The position numbers were made by a program, and so were the translations under genes. Shown piece after piece: positions 10,172 through 19,541 of a DNA stretch of 56,029 nucleotides (the stretch's first letter is position 1; each line of letters begins with the position of its first letter). Below the pieces are notes generated by a model. That model did no database searches. It worked only from the letters and a program-made list of their open reading frames with translations, and was not told where the DNA came from. The stretch is from Rhodospirillales bacterium (GTDB taxonomy: Bacteria; Pseudomonadota; Alphaproteobacteria; Rhodospirillales; JASLQF01): contig JASLQF010000009.1 in assembly GCA_030744625.1 (NCBI GenBank), positions 1 through 56,029 on the forward strand, read 5' to 3'.

Positions 10172-11515
10172 TCAAGCGTTTTCGATGCTCCGCCCGATGG
10201 CCGGAAAAAGGGCGCCGAGGGTGATGGCGCGGGCCACCATGAACACGGTAAAGGCGAGCCACAGGCCGTGGTTGCCGAGCCAGGGGACGAGCACGGCGAG
10301 CGCCGCGATGTAGGCGAGGGCGGAGAGCACCATGGCGTTGCGCATGTCCGGCCCCCGCGTGGCGCCAATGAAAATCCCGTCGAGCTGGAAGCTCCACACC
10401 GAGATCAAGGGCAGCACGACCGCCCATGGCAGGTAGTCCCGGGCGGCGGCGCGCACGGGCTCGATGTCGGTGATGGCGTCGATCACCGACGCACCCACGA
10501 GGGCATAGAAGACGGCGAAGCCAGCGGCGAAGACGAGGGCCCAGACCGAGGTCACGCGAACCGCGGTGCGATAGCGCGCCCGGTCCCCGGCCCCGATGGC
10601 GCTGCCGACCAGGGTTTCGGCGGCGAAGGCGAAAGCGTCAAGCGCATAGGCCATGAAGATCTGGAAGTTGAACAGCACGGCGTTGGCGGCCAGCGCCACG
10701 TCGCCGATGCGGGCGCCGACGCTGGTAAAGACGGCGAACGACCCCATCAGGCAGAGGCTGCGGATGAAGATGTCCCGGTTGAGGCTCATCATTTTTCGGA
10801 TGCGCCCGGCGTCGAGGATCAACGCCCGTCGCCAGTGCCCGCCCATGGGCCGCAGGTTGCGCATGACCAATGCCGCGCCAAGGACCACCGCGCCGACCTC
10901 GGCGATCAGGGTGGCGATGGCGACGCCCTCGACCCCCCAGCCGAGGCCGAGCACGAACCACAGGTCGAGGACGATGTTGACGCCGTTCATGACGATCTGC
11001 AGCACGAGGGCGGCGCGGGTGTTGTGGATGCCGATGAACCAGCCGAGAAAAGCAAAATTGGCGAGCGCCGCCGGCGCCCCCCAGATGCGGATCGAAAAGT
11101 AGAGGTCGGCCAGGGGCTCGACCTGCGGGCTTGCATTGATGAGGGGCAGCGCCGCCCAGGCGATGGGCCGCTGGACGGCGATCAGGGCGACGCCCAGCAG
11201 GACGGCGACGATCAGCGCCCGGGCCAGGGTGGCGCGCACCTCGTCGGCATCATTGGCGCCAAGCGCTTGGGCGGTGAAGCCCGTCGTCCCCATGCGCAGG
11301 AAGCCCATTCCCCAGTAGACGACGTGGAAGATGACGGCGCCAACGGCGACGGCGCCAATGTACTGGGGCCCCGGCAGGTGCCCCATCACCGCCGTGTCGA
11401 CGATGCCGAGGAGCGGCACCGAGACGTTGGAGAGGATGATCGGCCCGGCCAGGCGCCAGACGCGCCTGTGCCAGTCGCCGCCGTTCGCGTCCATCATCTG
11501 GGGGGCGTCGGACAA
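10172..11515 (-). CDS. MATE family efflux transporter
   Basis: A 447-residue inner-membrane protein with about twelve hydrophobic helices in two homologous halves, the usual MATE length. The N-terminal half carries RLAGPIILSNVSVPLLGIVDTAVMGHLPG, whose VDTAVMGH is the DinF-branch signature, and the FTAQALGAND loop follows. Such proteins export cationic or amphiphilic compounds in exchange for Na+ or H+. It begins six bases after the GFA-family gene and is the last gene of the soxBDAG transcript, so its substrate may relate to methylated amine metabolism; that is inference. Confidence 0.9.
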   Translation of the reverse strand: MSDAPQMMDANGGDWHRRVWRLAGPIILSNVSVPLLGIVDTAVMGHLPGPQYIGAVAVGAVIFHVVYWGMGFLRMGTTGFTAQALGANDADEVRATLARALIVAVLLGVALIAVQRPIAWAALPLINASPQVEPLADLYFSIRIWGAPAALANFAFLGWFIGIHNTRAALVLQIVMNGVNIVLDLWFVLGLGWGVEGVAIATLIAEVGAVVLGAALVMRNLRPMGGHWRRALILDAGRIRKMMSLNRDIFIRSLCLMGSFAVFTSVGARIGDVALAANAVLFNFQIFMAYALDAFAFAAETLVGSAIGAGDRARYRTAVRVTSVWALVFAAGFAVFYALVGASVIDAITDIEPVRAAARDYLPWAVVLPLISVWSFQLDGIFIGATRGPDMRNAMVLSALAYIAALAVLVPWLGNHGLWLAFTVFMVARAITLGALFPAIGRSIENA

Positions 11516-11521
11516 GGGCGG

Positions 11522-11998
11522 TCAACCGCCGTGGAGGCCGTGGCGCTTGTGCCAGTCCTCGATGGAGTCGGGCGGGAATTCGGCGAAGTGCACGTCTTTC
11601 GAGCCGTCCGGCACCTCGGCCCAGGGGACCGCGGAATCGAGCATGATGTGGACGTACTCGGGCGGCGTCGGCAGACCCGAATCGATGGCCGAGGCAAAGG
11701 GATGCACCAGGTCGGGCCAGCGCGGATCGGAGACGTAAAGCGCACTGCCGCAGAGCTTGCAGAAATGACGGTGGGCGTCGCTTAGGTGCCCGTCTTCCTT
11801 TTTCACCCGGTAGACGGCCACGTTGCCGCCGCCCTCGACGCTGAGGGTGTCGGCGTTGCCCATGACGTTGACGGCGAATCCCCCGCCGCCGCCTGTCTTG
11901 CGGCAGATCGAGCAGTAGCAGCGCATGTAGGGGTAGGGCGTCTCGGAATCGAGGGAAAACGTCACCGCGCCGCAATGGCAGGATCCTTCGAGGTGCAT
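11522..11998 (-). CDS. GFA/CENP-V family zinc protein (copy 1, sox operon)
   Basis: A 158-residue protein of the GFA fold, named for glutathione-dependent formaldehyde-activating enzyme (Gfa). Zinc-site motifs are GSCHCGAV (Cys7, Cys9), RCYCSICRKTGG (Cys27, Cys29, Cys32) and a later CKLCGS. The start at 11998 has GGAGG at good spacing. It lies 65 bases after soxG and six bases before the MATE gene. Sarcosine oxidation releases the N-methyl group as formaldehyde or methylene-THF, so a formaldehyde-related role fits the position. Most GFA-fold proteins have unproven activity, so the reaction is not assigned. Confidence 0.85.
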   Translation of the reverse strand: MHLEGSCHCGAVTFSLDSETPYPYMRCYCSICRKTGGGGGFAVNVMGNADTLSVEGGGNVAVYRVKKEDGHLSDAHRHFCKLCGSALYVSDPRWPDLVHPFASAIDSGLPTPPEYVHIMLDSAVPWAEVPDGSKDVHFAEFPPDSIEDWHKRHGLHGG

Positions 11999-12063
11999 GG
12001 GGGCCTCCATTGGAAAACGAGACGGCATGCTATCCGCTTTCGCTGCCGCGATGTCCAGGAAAT

Positions 12064-12687
12064 CTACGCCGTCACCCTCACCCCGTATTCGGTACCCGCG
12101 TCCTCCAGCCAGGCCCACAGGTATTCGGCGAAGCTGCGCTGCACATAGAGGTCGTAGTCGGGGGCTTGCGTGATCTGGTGCACGATGACCTGGGCGCGGG
12201 CCAGCAGCGTGCGCGTGCACCGCCCGGGCCCAAAGGCGCGCCGGTGCACGTCCAGGGTACACCCCTTCATCAGCACGTCGCGGGCACCGGCGCCGGCGAG
12301 CCCGATGACGGCGCGGGCGTCGCTCAGATCGACGACGTGGGCGTGCTGGCGGGCCAGGGCTTCGCTCAAGTCCGCCACCGTGGCGGCGTCGTCGTCGTCG
12401 GTCACCACCAGCCATTCGTCGGGGCCGAGCCACAAGGCGCGCGGCAAGCCCGTGCCGCCGGCGGCGGTCGTCGCCTTGGCTGGCGGGGCGAAGCCGAGGA
12501 CGCCCTTGACGGCGGCGCGGAAGGCGGGGCGCCGGGCATCGCCGCGCAGCCCGATCTGGTGGCGCGCCGGGCGCTCGCACAACACCACGCCTGCCTCGGT
12601 ACCCTCGATGTCCTCCGGCGGAATGGCGGCACGCGCCGCGAGGCCGAGGTGGGCGAGGGGGCTTTGGCGCAGATAGGCGTCAGCCAT
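12064..12687 (-). CDS. soxG: Sarcosine oxidase, gamma subunit
   Basis: The small non-catalytic gamma subunit of heterotetrameric sarcosine oxidase, which resembles part of the aminomethyltransferase fold. The start is the ATG at 12687, overlapping the end of soxA by eight bases; the product is 207 residues, as expected. Recognisable parts are the N-terminal RQSPLAHLGL, the LWLGPDEWLVV strand, VDLSDARAVIGLAGAGARDVL and a C-terminal RSFAEYLWAWLEDAG. It follows soxB, soxD and soxA in the standard gene order. Confidence 0.92.
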   Translation of the reverse strand: MADAYLRQSPLAHLGLAARAAIPPEDIEGTEAGVVLCERPARHQIGLRGDARRPAFRAAVKGVLGFAPPAKATTAAGGTGLPRALWLGPDEWLVVTDDDDAATVADLSEALARQHAHVVDLSDARAVIGLAGAGARDVLMKGCTLDVHRRAFGPGRCTRTLLARAQVIVHQITQAPDYDLYVQRSFAEYLWAWLEDAGTEYGVRVTA

Positions 12688-15600
12688 GGAGCCGGCTCCC
12701 TTGCACATCGAAGAACACCGGATCGCGAATGACGGCGCGCGCGGCGCCGCCTTCGAGCGCCACATGCACGGCCTCGCCCATGCGCCCGCGCCCGCCCTTG
12801 ACGAGGGCCAGGGCGATTGAGCGCCCCAGGTTGGCGCTGTGGTAGCTCGACGTGACGTGGCCGATGGTGGGCACGGGCGGCTCCTGGCCGGGGTTCTCCA
12901 CGAGGTGGGCGCCCTCGGGCAGGACCAGGGCGGCGTCCTCGGTCTCCAGGCCGACCAGCTGCTTGCGGCCGGGGCGCGCCGTGTCGGTCCGCCCCAGGGA
13001 GCGCCGGCCGATGAAATCCTTCTTCGAGCTGACGATCCAATCCATGCCGAGGTCGGCGGGGGTCACGGTGCCGTCGGTCTCCTGGCCGACGATGATGTAG
13101 CCCTTCTCGGCGCGCAGCACGTGCATGGCCTCGGTGCCCAACGGCGTGATGCCGTATTTCTCGCCGGCGTTCATGAAGGCCGTCCACAGGCCAAGGCCGT
13201 AGCGCGCCGGCACGTTGATCTCGAAGGACAGCTCGCCGGTGAAGCTGACCCGGAAAAGGCGCGCCGCGATGCCGCCGACGGTGGCGGCGCGCCACGCCAT
13301 GAAGGGGAAGGCTTGCGTCCCGAGATCGACGTCGCCGGTGAACTCGGCGAGCAGGCGGCGCGCGTTGGGCCCGCACAACGTGATCGTCGCCCACTGTTCG
13401 GTGACCGAGGCGACATACACCCTGAGCTCCGGCCATTCCGTCTGCAGCCATTCCTCGAGCCAGGCGAGGACGCGCGCCGCGTTGCCGGTGGTCGTGGTCA
13501 TCAGGTAGTGGTGTCGGCCGAGCCGCGCCGTGACCCCGTCGTCCATCACCATGCCGTCCTCGCCGAGCATCAGGCTGTAGCGGCAGCGCCCCACCTCCAG
13601 CTTGCTCCAGGCGTTGGTGTAGACCCGGTCGAGCAGTTCGGCGGCGTCCGGTCCCTGGATGTCGATCTTGCCCAGCGTCGTCGCGTCCATGATGCCAAGC
13701 GTGTTGCGCGCCGCCAGGCACTCGCGCTCGACGGCGCCGGCCATGTCCTCGCCGGGGTGCCGGTAGTACCACGGGCGCTTCCATTGACCGACGTCCTCGA
13801 ACCGGGCGCCGGCGCGCTCGTGCCAGTGATGCATGGGGGTGCGCCGCGCCGCGTCCGAAAGCGCGCCCACGTCGCGCCCGGCCAGCGCCCCGAAGGTGAC
13901 CGGCGTGTAGGGCGGGCGGAAGGTGGTGTGGCCGGTCCCGGCAACGTCGGTGCCGCCGAGGCGGGCCAGGATGGCGAGGCCGGCGACGTTGGCGGTCTTG
14001 CCCTGGTCGGTGCCCATGCCAAGGGTCGTGTAGCGCTTCAGGTGCTCGACCGAGCCATAGCCTTCGCGCGCCGCCAGCGCGATGTCGGCCGCCGTCACGT
14101 CGTTTTGCAGGTCGACGAAGTGCTTGGGACCGCCCTCGGGGTGGCCGGGGGCCGGCACCACCCCATAGTCGCCGGGCGGCTCTTCGGGCGTGACGGTGGC
14201 GCCCGGTGCCTTGGCGGCGCGCCCGCGGGCCCGGGACCCGACCTCCGCCGCGGCCGCGGCGCCCGCCGCCCAGCCTTCGGCCAGGCAGCCGTCGAGGGCG
14301 AAGGTGCCGTTGCCGGCGCCGGCCGGGCGCGTCGCTTGAGCGGCCACCGCCGGCACCAGGCAGGCGCCGGTCGCGTCGAAGCGCAGCCGCCCGCCCGACT
14401 GGGAGAAGAGATGGGCCGTCGGGTTCCAGCCGCCCGACACGGCCAAGAGATCGCACGGGATGCGCCGCGCCTCGCCCGAGACTTGCCCACCGCCGTCGCC
14501 GAGCGCCATGACCTCGATCGCCGACAGGCGCTTGCGCCCGTGGGTCGCCACCACGGCGTGGCCGGCGATGAGCTCGATGTCGGCGCTCTCGGCCTCGGCC
14601 GGCAGGTCGCCTGTGGGCTCGGGGCGGGTATCGACGATGGCGGCGACCTCGACGTCCGCCGCCCGCAGGTCGAGGGCGGCGCGGTAGGCTCCGTCGTTAT
14701 TGGTGAACAGGACGGCGCGGCGTCCCGGCCTGGCGGCGTAGCGGTTGACGTAGGTGCGCGCCGCATGGGCCAGCATGATGCCGGGCCGGTCGTTGCCGGC
14801 GAAGACCGGGGGACGCTCGATGGCGCCGGTGGCGAGAATCACTTTCCTGGCGCGGATGCGCCACAGGCGCTGGCGCGGCAAGACCCCGGCGTCTTGCGGA
14901 CCGAGATGGTCGGTGACGCGCTCCAGCGCCGCCAGGAAGTTGTGGTGGTAGTAGCCAAAGACCGTGGTGCGCGGCAGGCACCGCACCTCGTCCATGGCAT
15001 CCAGCCGGGCGGCGGCCTCGGCGGTCCAGTCTTGGGCCGGGGCGCCGTCGATCTCGTCATGGCCGTCGAGCAGCGCGCCGCCCATCTCGTTCTGCTCGTC
15101 GGCCAGGATGACCCGCGCGCCGGTGCGCCCGGCGGCCAGGGCGGCGGCCAGCCCGGCCGGCCCGCCGCCCACCACCAGCACGTCGCAGTGGACGTTGATC
15201 TTGTCGTAGCGGTCGGGGTCGGGGCCGTCGGGGGCGCGGCCCAGGCCGGCGGCGCGGCGGATGACGGCCTCGTAGGTCATCCACAGCGACGCCGGCCACT
15301 TGAAGGTCTTGTAATAGAAGCCGGCGGGCAGCAGGGGCGATAACAGGCCGAGCGCCGCCGCGAAGTCGTATTCGGCGCTCGGCCAGCAGTTGACGCTGGT
15401 CGCAACGAGGCCGTCGTAGAGCTCGACGCGGGTGGCGCGGGCGTTGGCCAGGGTATGGGCGCCGGTCTCCAACTGGACGACGGCGTTGGGTTCCTCCGAT
15501 CCCGCCGAGAAGATGCCGCGCGGGCGGTGGTACTTGACGCCTCGCCCGACCACCGAGACTCCGTTGGCGAGGAGCGCCGAGGCCAGGGTGTCGCCGGCGA

Positions 15601-15694
15601 AGCCGCCGTAACGACGGCCGTTGAAGGTGAAGCGAAGCGGCGTGGCGCGGTCGATGCGTCCGCCTTCGGCCAGCCTGTGGGACTGTTCCCTCAT
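12680..15694 (-). CDS. soxA: Sarcosine oxidase, alpha subunit
   Basis: The 1004-residue large subunit. An N-terminal ferredoxin-like domain (about 15-110, with GVKYHRPRGIFSAG) precedes a Rossmann dinucleotide-binding domain whose glycine loop is VVGGGPAGLAAA at about 174-185. A C-terminal GcvT-type aminomethyltransferase domain (about 600-1000) binds tetrahydrofolate and captures the released methyl carbon as 5,10-methylene-THF. The start at 15694 overlaps the soxD stop by four bases. The same frame stays open far upstream through soxD and soxB, but this is antisense-phase coding noise, not a fusion. Confidence 0.95.
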   Translation of the reverse strand: MREQSHRLAEGGRIDRATPLRFTFNGRRYGGFAGDTLASALLANGVSVVGRGVKYHRPRGIFSAGSEEPNAVVQLETGAHTLANARATRVELYDGLVATSVNCWPSAEYDFAAALGLLSPLLPAGFYYKTFKWPASLWMTYEAVIRRAAGLGRAPDGPDPDRYDKINVHCDVLVVGGGPAGLAAALAAGRTGARVILADEQNEMGGALLDGHDEIDGAPAQDWTAEAAARLDAMDEVRCLPRTTVFGYYHHNFLAALERVTDHLGPQDAGVLPRQRLWRIRARKVILATGAIERPPVFAGNDRPGIMLAHAARTYVNRYAARPGRRAVLFTNNDGAYRAALDLRAADVEVAAIVDTRPEPTGDLPAEAESADIELIAGHAVVATHGRKRLSAIEVMALGDGGGQVSGEARRIPCDLLAVSGGWNPTAHLFSQSGGRLRFDATGACLVPAVAAQATRPAGAGNGTFALDGCLAEGWAAGAAAAAEVGSRARGRAAKAPGATVTPEEPPGDYGVVPAPGHPEGGPKHFVDLQNDVTAADIALAAREGYGSVEHLKRYTTLGMGTDQGKTANVAGLAILARLGGTDVAGTGHTTFRPPYTPVTFGALAGRDVGALSDAARRTPMHHWHERAGARFEDVGQWKRPWYYRHPGEDMAGAVERECLAARNTLGIMDATTLGKIDIQGPDAAELLDRVYTNAWSKLEVGRCRYSLMLGEDGMVMDDGVTARLGRHHYLMTTTTGNAARVLAWLEEWLQTEWPELRVYVASVTEQWATITLCGPNARRLLAEFTGDVDLGTQAFPFMAWRAATVGGIAARLFRVSFTGELSFEINVPARYGLGLWTAFMNAGEKYGITPLGTEAMHVLRAEKGYIIVGQETDGTVTPADLGMDWIVSSKKDFIGRRSLGRTDTARPGRKQLVGLETEDAALVLPEGAHLVENPGQEPPVPTIGHVTSSYHSANLGRSIALALVKGGRGRMGEAVHVALEGGAARAVIRDPVFFDVQGSRLHG

Positions 15695-15972
15695 GAAGCG
15701 TCGCCCGGCGGCTTTTCGCCGACTTTGTAGGCGGCGGAAATATCGTGGGTGACGGTGTGGCGCGCCACGTTGAACCAGCGCCCGCAGCCGTGGACGTGCA
15801 CCCAGCGCTCGCGGTGCGCCCCCTTCGGGTTGGTGCGCATGAACAGATAGTCGGCCCACTCGGCGTCGGAGACGGCATCGGGATCGGCGGGGCGCGCGAT
15901 GTGGGCCTCGCCGCCGCAGGCGAACTCGCTCTCGTCGCGCCGGCCGCACCAGGGACAGGGGATGAGCAGCAT
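15691..15972 (-). CDS. soxD: Sarcosine oxidase, delta subunit
   Basis: A 93-residue zinc-binding subunit. The family's metal ligands are visible: CPWCG near the N-terminus (Cys6, Cys9) and a downstream HVHGCGRWF giving His and Cys. The block ADYLFMRTNPKGAHRERWVH is highly typical of SoxD. Its ATG is six bases after the soxB stop and its end overlaps soxA by four bases, so the subunits should be translationally coupled and made in stoichiometric amounts. Confidence 0.95.
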   Translation of the reverse strand: MLLIPCPWCGRRDESEFACGGEAHIARPADPDAVSDAEWADYLFMRTNPKGAHRERWVHVHGCGRWFNVARHTVTHDISAAYKVGEKPPGDAS

Positions 15973-15978
15973 GGCGCG

Positions 15979-17235
15979 CTAATGCCCCACCGCCGCGGCG
16001 CCGTGCTCGTCGATCAGCGCCCCGGTGGTGAAGCGCTCCAGGGAGAAGGGCGCGTTCAGGGGGTGGGGCCGGTCCTCGGCGATGGTGTGGGCGAAGGCGA
16101 AGCCCGATCCCGGCGTCGCCTTGAAACCGCCGGTCCCCCAGCCGCAGTTGAAGTAGAGGCCGTCGACAGGCGTCTTGGAGACGATGGGGCTGGCGTCGGG
16201 GCAGACGTCCACGATGCCGCCCCACTGGCGCATCATGGACAGCCGGCTGAAGATGGGAAAGAGCTCGACGGTGGCCCCCAGCATGTTCTCGATGACGTGC
16301 GGGCTGCCGCGCTGGGCGTAGGAGTTGTAGTTGTCGATGCTGGCGCCCATGACCAGCTCGCCCTTGTCCGACTGGCTGACGTAGACGTGCACGGCGCCCG
16401 ACATGACGACGCTGTCGATGACCGGCTTCAGGGGCTCGGAGACCAGGGCCTGCAAGGGGTAGCTGTCGATGGGCAGGCGCAGCCCGGCCATCGCCGCCAG
16501 CACGCTGGCGTGGCCGGCCACGACGACGCCAACCTTGGGCGCCTTGATGGACCCGCGCGTCGTCTCGACGCCGGTCACTTTCCCGCCTTCGCGCGAGATT
16601 CCGGTGACCTCGCAGTTCTGGATGATGTCGACGCCGCGGGCATCGGCGGCGCGCGCCAGGCCCCAGGCGACGGCGTCGTGGCGCGCCGTGCCGCCGCGCC
16701 GCTGCAACGACGCGCCAAGCACTGGATAGCGCGCCTCGGGCGAGACGTTGAGGATGGGCACCATGGCTTTGATGTCGGCCGGGGCGAGGATTTCGGAATC
16801 GATGCCGTTGAGCTTGATGGCGGCGACCCGGCGCGCCAGCTCGCGCATGTCGTGGAGGTTGTGGGCGAGGTTGATGACGCCGCGCTGGCTGACCATCAGG
16901 TTGAAGTTGAGCTCCCGGCTCAAGCCCTCGTAGAGCCTGAGGGACTTGTCGTAGATGGCGGCGCTTTCGTCCCACAGGTAGTTGGAGCGGATGATCGTCG
17001 TGTTGCGCCCGGTGTTGCCGCCACCGAGCCACCCCTTTTCCAGGACCGCGACGTTGGAGACGCCGTGCTCCTTGGCAAGATAATAGGCGGTGGCCAGGCC
17101 GTGGCCGCCGCCGCCGACGATGATCACGTCGTAGGCGGGCTGGGGCTCGGGGCTGCGCCAGGCCCGGGGCCAGCCCTCGTGGTAGCGAAGCGCGTTGCGC
17201 ACCAGGCTGAAGATGGAATAGGCGCCCTTGGCCAC
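15979..17235 (-). CDS. soxB: Sarcosine oxidase, beta subunit
   Basis: The 418-residue catalytic flavoprotein that oxidises sarcosine to glycine. The FAD-binding Rossmann loop [14 protein letters not shown] begins at residue 41. His186 in [14 protein letters not shown] corresponds to the histidine that carries covalent FMN in characterised heterotetrameric enzymes. The C-terminal FAD domain includes [13 protein letters not shown] and [15 protein letters not shown]. It is the first gene of soxB-D-A-G and faces the divergent haloacid dehalogenase-like gene across about 140 bases that should hold both promoters. Confidence 0.96.
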   Translation of the reverse strand: MAKGAYSIFSLVRNALRYHEGWPRAWRSPEPQPAYDVIIVGGGGHGLATAYYLAKEHGVSNVAVLEKGWLGGGNTGRNTTIIRSNYLWDESAAIYDKSLRLYEGLSRELNFNLMVSQRGVINLAHNLHDMRELARRVAAIKLNGIDSEILAPADIKAMVPILNVSPEARYPVLGASLQRRGGTARHDAVAWGLARAADARGVDIIQNCEVTGISREGGKVTGVETTRGSIKAPKVGVVVAGHASVLAAMAGLRLPIDSYPLQALVSEPLKPVIDSVVMSGAVHVYVSQSDKGELVMGASIDNYNSYAQRGSPHVIENMLGATVELFPIFSRLSMMRQWGGIVDVCPDASPIVSKTPVDGLYFNCGWGTGGFKATPGSGFAFAHTIAEDRPHPLNAPFSLERFTTGALIDEHGAAAVGH

Positions 17236-17377
17236 GAAGGTCCTCCCTGGTTGGCGACGCGCATTCTGGCACCGAAGCCGGAGAGCGACAAGGCGGGCGG
17301 CGGGGCGCGGGGTGGCGTCTTATGCTGGCCGGCGCCAGGTGTTATTATGGCCAGCCAACCGACAAGGGGGAGACATC

Positions 17378-18100
17378 ATGAGCCTCGACGACGTGAAGGC
17401 CCTGACCTTCGATACCGGCGGAACCATTCTCGACTGGCATACCGGATTCAGCACGGCTCTGGCCGAGACCGGCGCCAAATACGGCGTTGAAAAGGACTGG
17501 GGGGCGCTGGCCAACGAGATCAGGCGCCGCTCCCTGAAACGCATGCTGAACCTCGGGGAACACGAGCCTCCGGCCTATAATTTCGACGATGCGCACCGCG
17601 CGGCGCTCGACGAGATCCTCGCCGAGAACGGTCTCGACGCCGTCACCGCCGAAGACCGCCGCAAGATCTGGTGGGACAAGGCGCACAGCTTTCAATGCTG
17701 GCCGGACTTCCCGGCCATGCTGCCCAAGTTCCGCGAAAAATTCATCTGCGCCTCGTTCACCATCCTCAGCTTCCGCATCATCATCGACACCGCCAAGCGC
17801 AACGGCCTGAGTTGGGACGCCGTCATTTCCTGCGAGGCGATTGGCAAATACAAGGTCCTGCCGGAAGCCTACCTGAGCGCCGCCAGGTTCCTGCAGCTCG
17901 ATCCCGGCCAATGCTGCATGGTGGCCTGTCACAACTTCGACCTCGACGCCGCCAAGGCGGCCGGCTTCAAGACCGCCTTCGTGCGCCGCCCCGACGAGTG
18001 GGGCGCCGAGGGGCCGCCCGATCCCACCCCCAACCCGATCCATGACCTGGTGATCGACGATTTCCCGGAAATGGCGCGCAAGTTGGGCGTCGGGACTTAG
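17378..18100 (+). CDS. HAD superfamily, haloacid dehalogenase type II-like hydrolase
   Basis: A 240-residue cytosolic HAD hydrolase. The nucleophile is Asp12 in TFDTGGTILDW. Motif II is in ASFTILSF, the motif III lysine lies in GKYKVLPEAY, and motif IV lies in VACHNFDLDAAKAAGF followed by TAFVRRPDEWG, the last being characteristic of type II L-2-haloacid dehalogenases. The glycine-rich DTGGT replaces the aromatic residue usual after the nucleophile in true dehalogenases, so another phosphatase or dehalogenase substrate is possible. The start at 17378 has AAGGGGGAGA upstream. It diverges from soxB and ends in a terminator-like hairpin. Confidence 0.82.
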   Translation: MSLDDVKALTFDTGGTILDWHTGFSTALAETGAKYGVEKDWGALANEIRRRSLKRMLNLGEHEPPAYNFDDAHRAALDEILAENGLDAVTAEDRRKIWWDKAHSFQCWPDFPAMLPKFREKFICASFTILSFRIIIDTAKRNGLSWDAVISCEAIGKYKVLPEAYLSAARFLQLDPGQCCMVACHNFDLDAAKAAGFKTAFVRRPDEWGAEGPPDPTPNPIHDLVIDDFPEMARKLGVGT

Positions 18101-18119
18101 AGCCTATCCGATAGGCTCT
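18099..18119 (+). terminator. Hairpin overlapping the stop of the HAD gene
   Basis: AGAGCCTAT at 18099-18107 and its exact complement ATAGGCTCT at 18111-18119 form a 9-bp perfect stem with a CCG loop. It starts within the TAG stop codon and is followed by a short TT rather than a long T run, so it is a weak intrinsic terminator or an attenuating hairpin before the M24 gene. Confidence 0.55.
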
Positions 18120-18233
18120 TAACGGTGGGGAGCCGGCGCCCTCGTCTTGATGGGGTCCACGGCGCGCCTGGCCACCCTGCCCCCAGCATCGAAAAGGGTT
18201 TACAATCGCGGTATTCGGATCGAGGAGGGAAAC

Positions 18234-19541
18234 ATGGACGATCACGTCAAGCCACGCGAACCGGCCATCATCAAGGTGGGTGACATCGATCCCCGCTATC
18301 ACTGGGACCGCGCCTTGCCGGCGCCCGGCCATTCCGCCGTCGATTTCGAGGAGCGGGTGGATTTCCGCCGCCTGCACGCCTACCGCCTGGGCCGCACCCG
18401 CCAGGCCATGAAGGACTCCGCCCTTGGCGCGCTTCTCTGTTTCGACAACAACAACATCCGCTACATCTCTAGCACCACCATCGGCGAATGGTCGCGCGAC
18501 AAGATCGCGCGGTATTGCCTGCTCGCCGGCGACGGCGATCCCCATGTCTGGGACTTCGGCTCGGCGGCGGCCCATCACCGCCTCCATGCCCCATGGCTGC
18601 CCCAGTCGTGCTGCCACGCCGGCATGATCGGCCTGCGCGGCACGGTGCCGCCAAGCGCCGGCTTCATGAAAAGCGCGGCCGAGGAGATCAAGGCGATGCT
18701 CGTCGAGGCCGGGCTCGCCGACCAGCCGGTCGGCCTCGACATCGTCGAACCGCCGCTGCTGTTCGAGCTGCAGAAACAGGGCATCGAGGTGCGCGACGGC
18801 CAGCAGGTGATGCTCGATGCCCGCGAGATCAAGAGCATGGACGAAATCACCCTGCTCAACATGGCGGCGTCGATGGTCGACGGCACCTATCACATGCTGT
18901 TCGAGGAAATGAAACCCGGAGTGCGCGAATCGGACCTCGTCGCCATGGCCAACGCCATGCTCTACGAGATGGGCTCCGACGACGTGGAGGCCATCAACGC
19001 GGTCTCCGGCGAGCGCTGCAGCCCGCACCCCCACAACTTCACCGACCGCATCCTGCGTCCCGGCGACCAGGCCTTCTTCGATATCATCCAGGCCTACATG
19101 GGGTACCGCACGTGCTACTACCGGACCTTCAACATCGGCCGCGCCACGGACGCCCAGCAGGACGCCTACAAGCAGACGCGCGAATGGATCGACGCCTCCA
19201 TCGACCTGATCAGGCCCGGCGTCGGCACCGACCAGGTGGCCGCCGTCTGGCCCAAGGCCGAGGAGTTCGGCTTCGCCGACGAGATGGAGGCCTTCGCGCT
19301 GCAGTTCGGCCATGGCCTCGGCGTCGCCCTGCACGAACGCCCGATCATCTCGCGGCTGGTGTCGCTCGATGATCCCATGGAGATCAAGGAGGGCATGGTC
19401 TTCGCCCTGGAGACCTACTGCCCGGCCACCGACGGCATGTCGGCGGCGCGCATCGAGGAAGAGGTCGTCGTGACTGCCGACGGCTGCCGGGTGATCACCC
19501 TTTTCCCCTCCCAGGAGTTGCCCATCGCCAACCCCTATTGA
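18234..19541 (+). CDS. M24 family protein (creatinase/DddP-like) with one metal ligand missing
   Basis: A 435-residue 'pita-bread' fold protein related to aminopeptidase P, creatinase and the DMSP lyase DddP. The N-terminal creatinase-type domain spans about 45-190 and the M24 domain about 200-430. Of the five usual metal ligands I place Asp283 (FFDIIQ), His360 (FGHGLG), Glu393 (ALETY) and Glu408 (RIEEEV). The second aspartate position, 11 residues after Asp283 in YRTCYYRTF, is Cys294. Creatinase also lacks the full ligand set and hydrolyses creatine to sarcosine and urea. The sarcosine oxidase operon nearby makes a creatinase-like C-N hydrolase attractive but unproven. GAGGAGGG precedes the ATG. 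Confidence 0.78.
   Translation: MDDHVKPREPAIIKVGDIDPRYHWDRALPAPGHSAVDFEERVDFRRLHAYRLGRTRQAMKDSALGALLCFDNNNIRYISSTTIGEWSRDKIARYCLLAGDGDPHVWDFGSAAAHHRLHAPWLPQSCCHAGMIGLRGTVPPSAGFMKSAAEEIKAMLVEAGLADQPVGLDIVEPPLLFELQKQGIEVRDGQQVMLDAREIKSMDEITLLNMAASMVDGTYHMLFEEMKPGVRESDLVAMANAMLYEMGSDDVEAINAVSGERCSPHPHNFTDRILRPGDQAFFDIIQAYMGYRTCYYRTFNIGRATDAQQDAYKQTREWIDASIDLIRPGVGTDQVAAVWPKAEEFGFADEMEAFALQFGHGLGVALHERPIISRLVSLDDPMEIKEGMVFALETYCPATDGMSAARIEEEVVVTADGCRVITLFPSQELPIANPY

Noticed and set aside
12839-15343. 834-codon plus-strand open frame opposite soxA
   Set aside because: It is antisense to a clear sarcosine oxidase alpha subunit, has no ribosome-binding site or recognisable domain, and shows antisense-type composition.
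12680-17272. A 1530-codon minus-strand frame that could suggest a soxB-soxD-soxA fusion
   Set aside because: The upstream half is out-of-frame translation of soxB and soxD, which have their own intact frames and starts; soxA begins at 15694 with ATGA overlap.
18234-19541. Confident naming as DMSP lyase DddP or as creatinase
   Set aside because: The metal-ligand pattern differs from DddP and overall identity to creatinase cannot be measured here, so only the M24 family is assigned.
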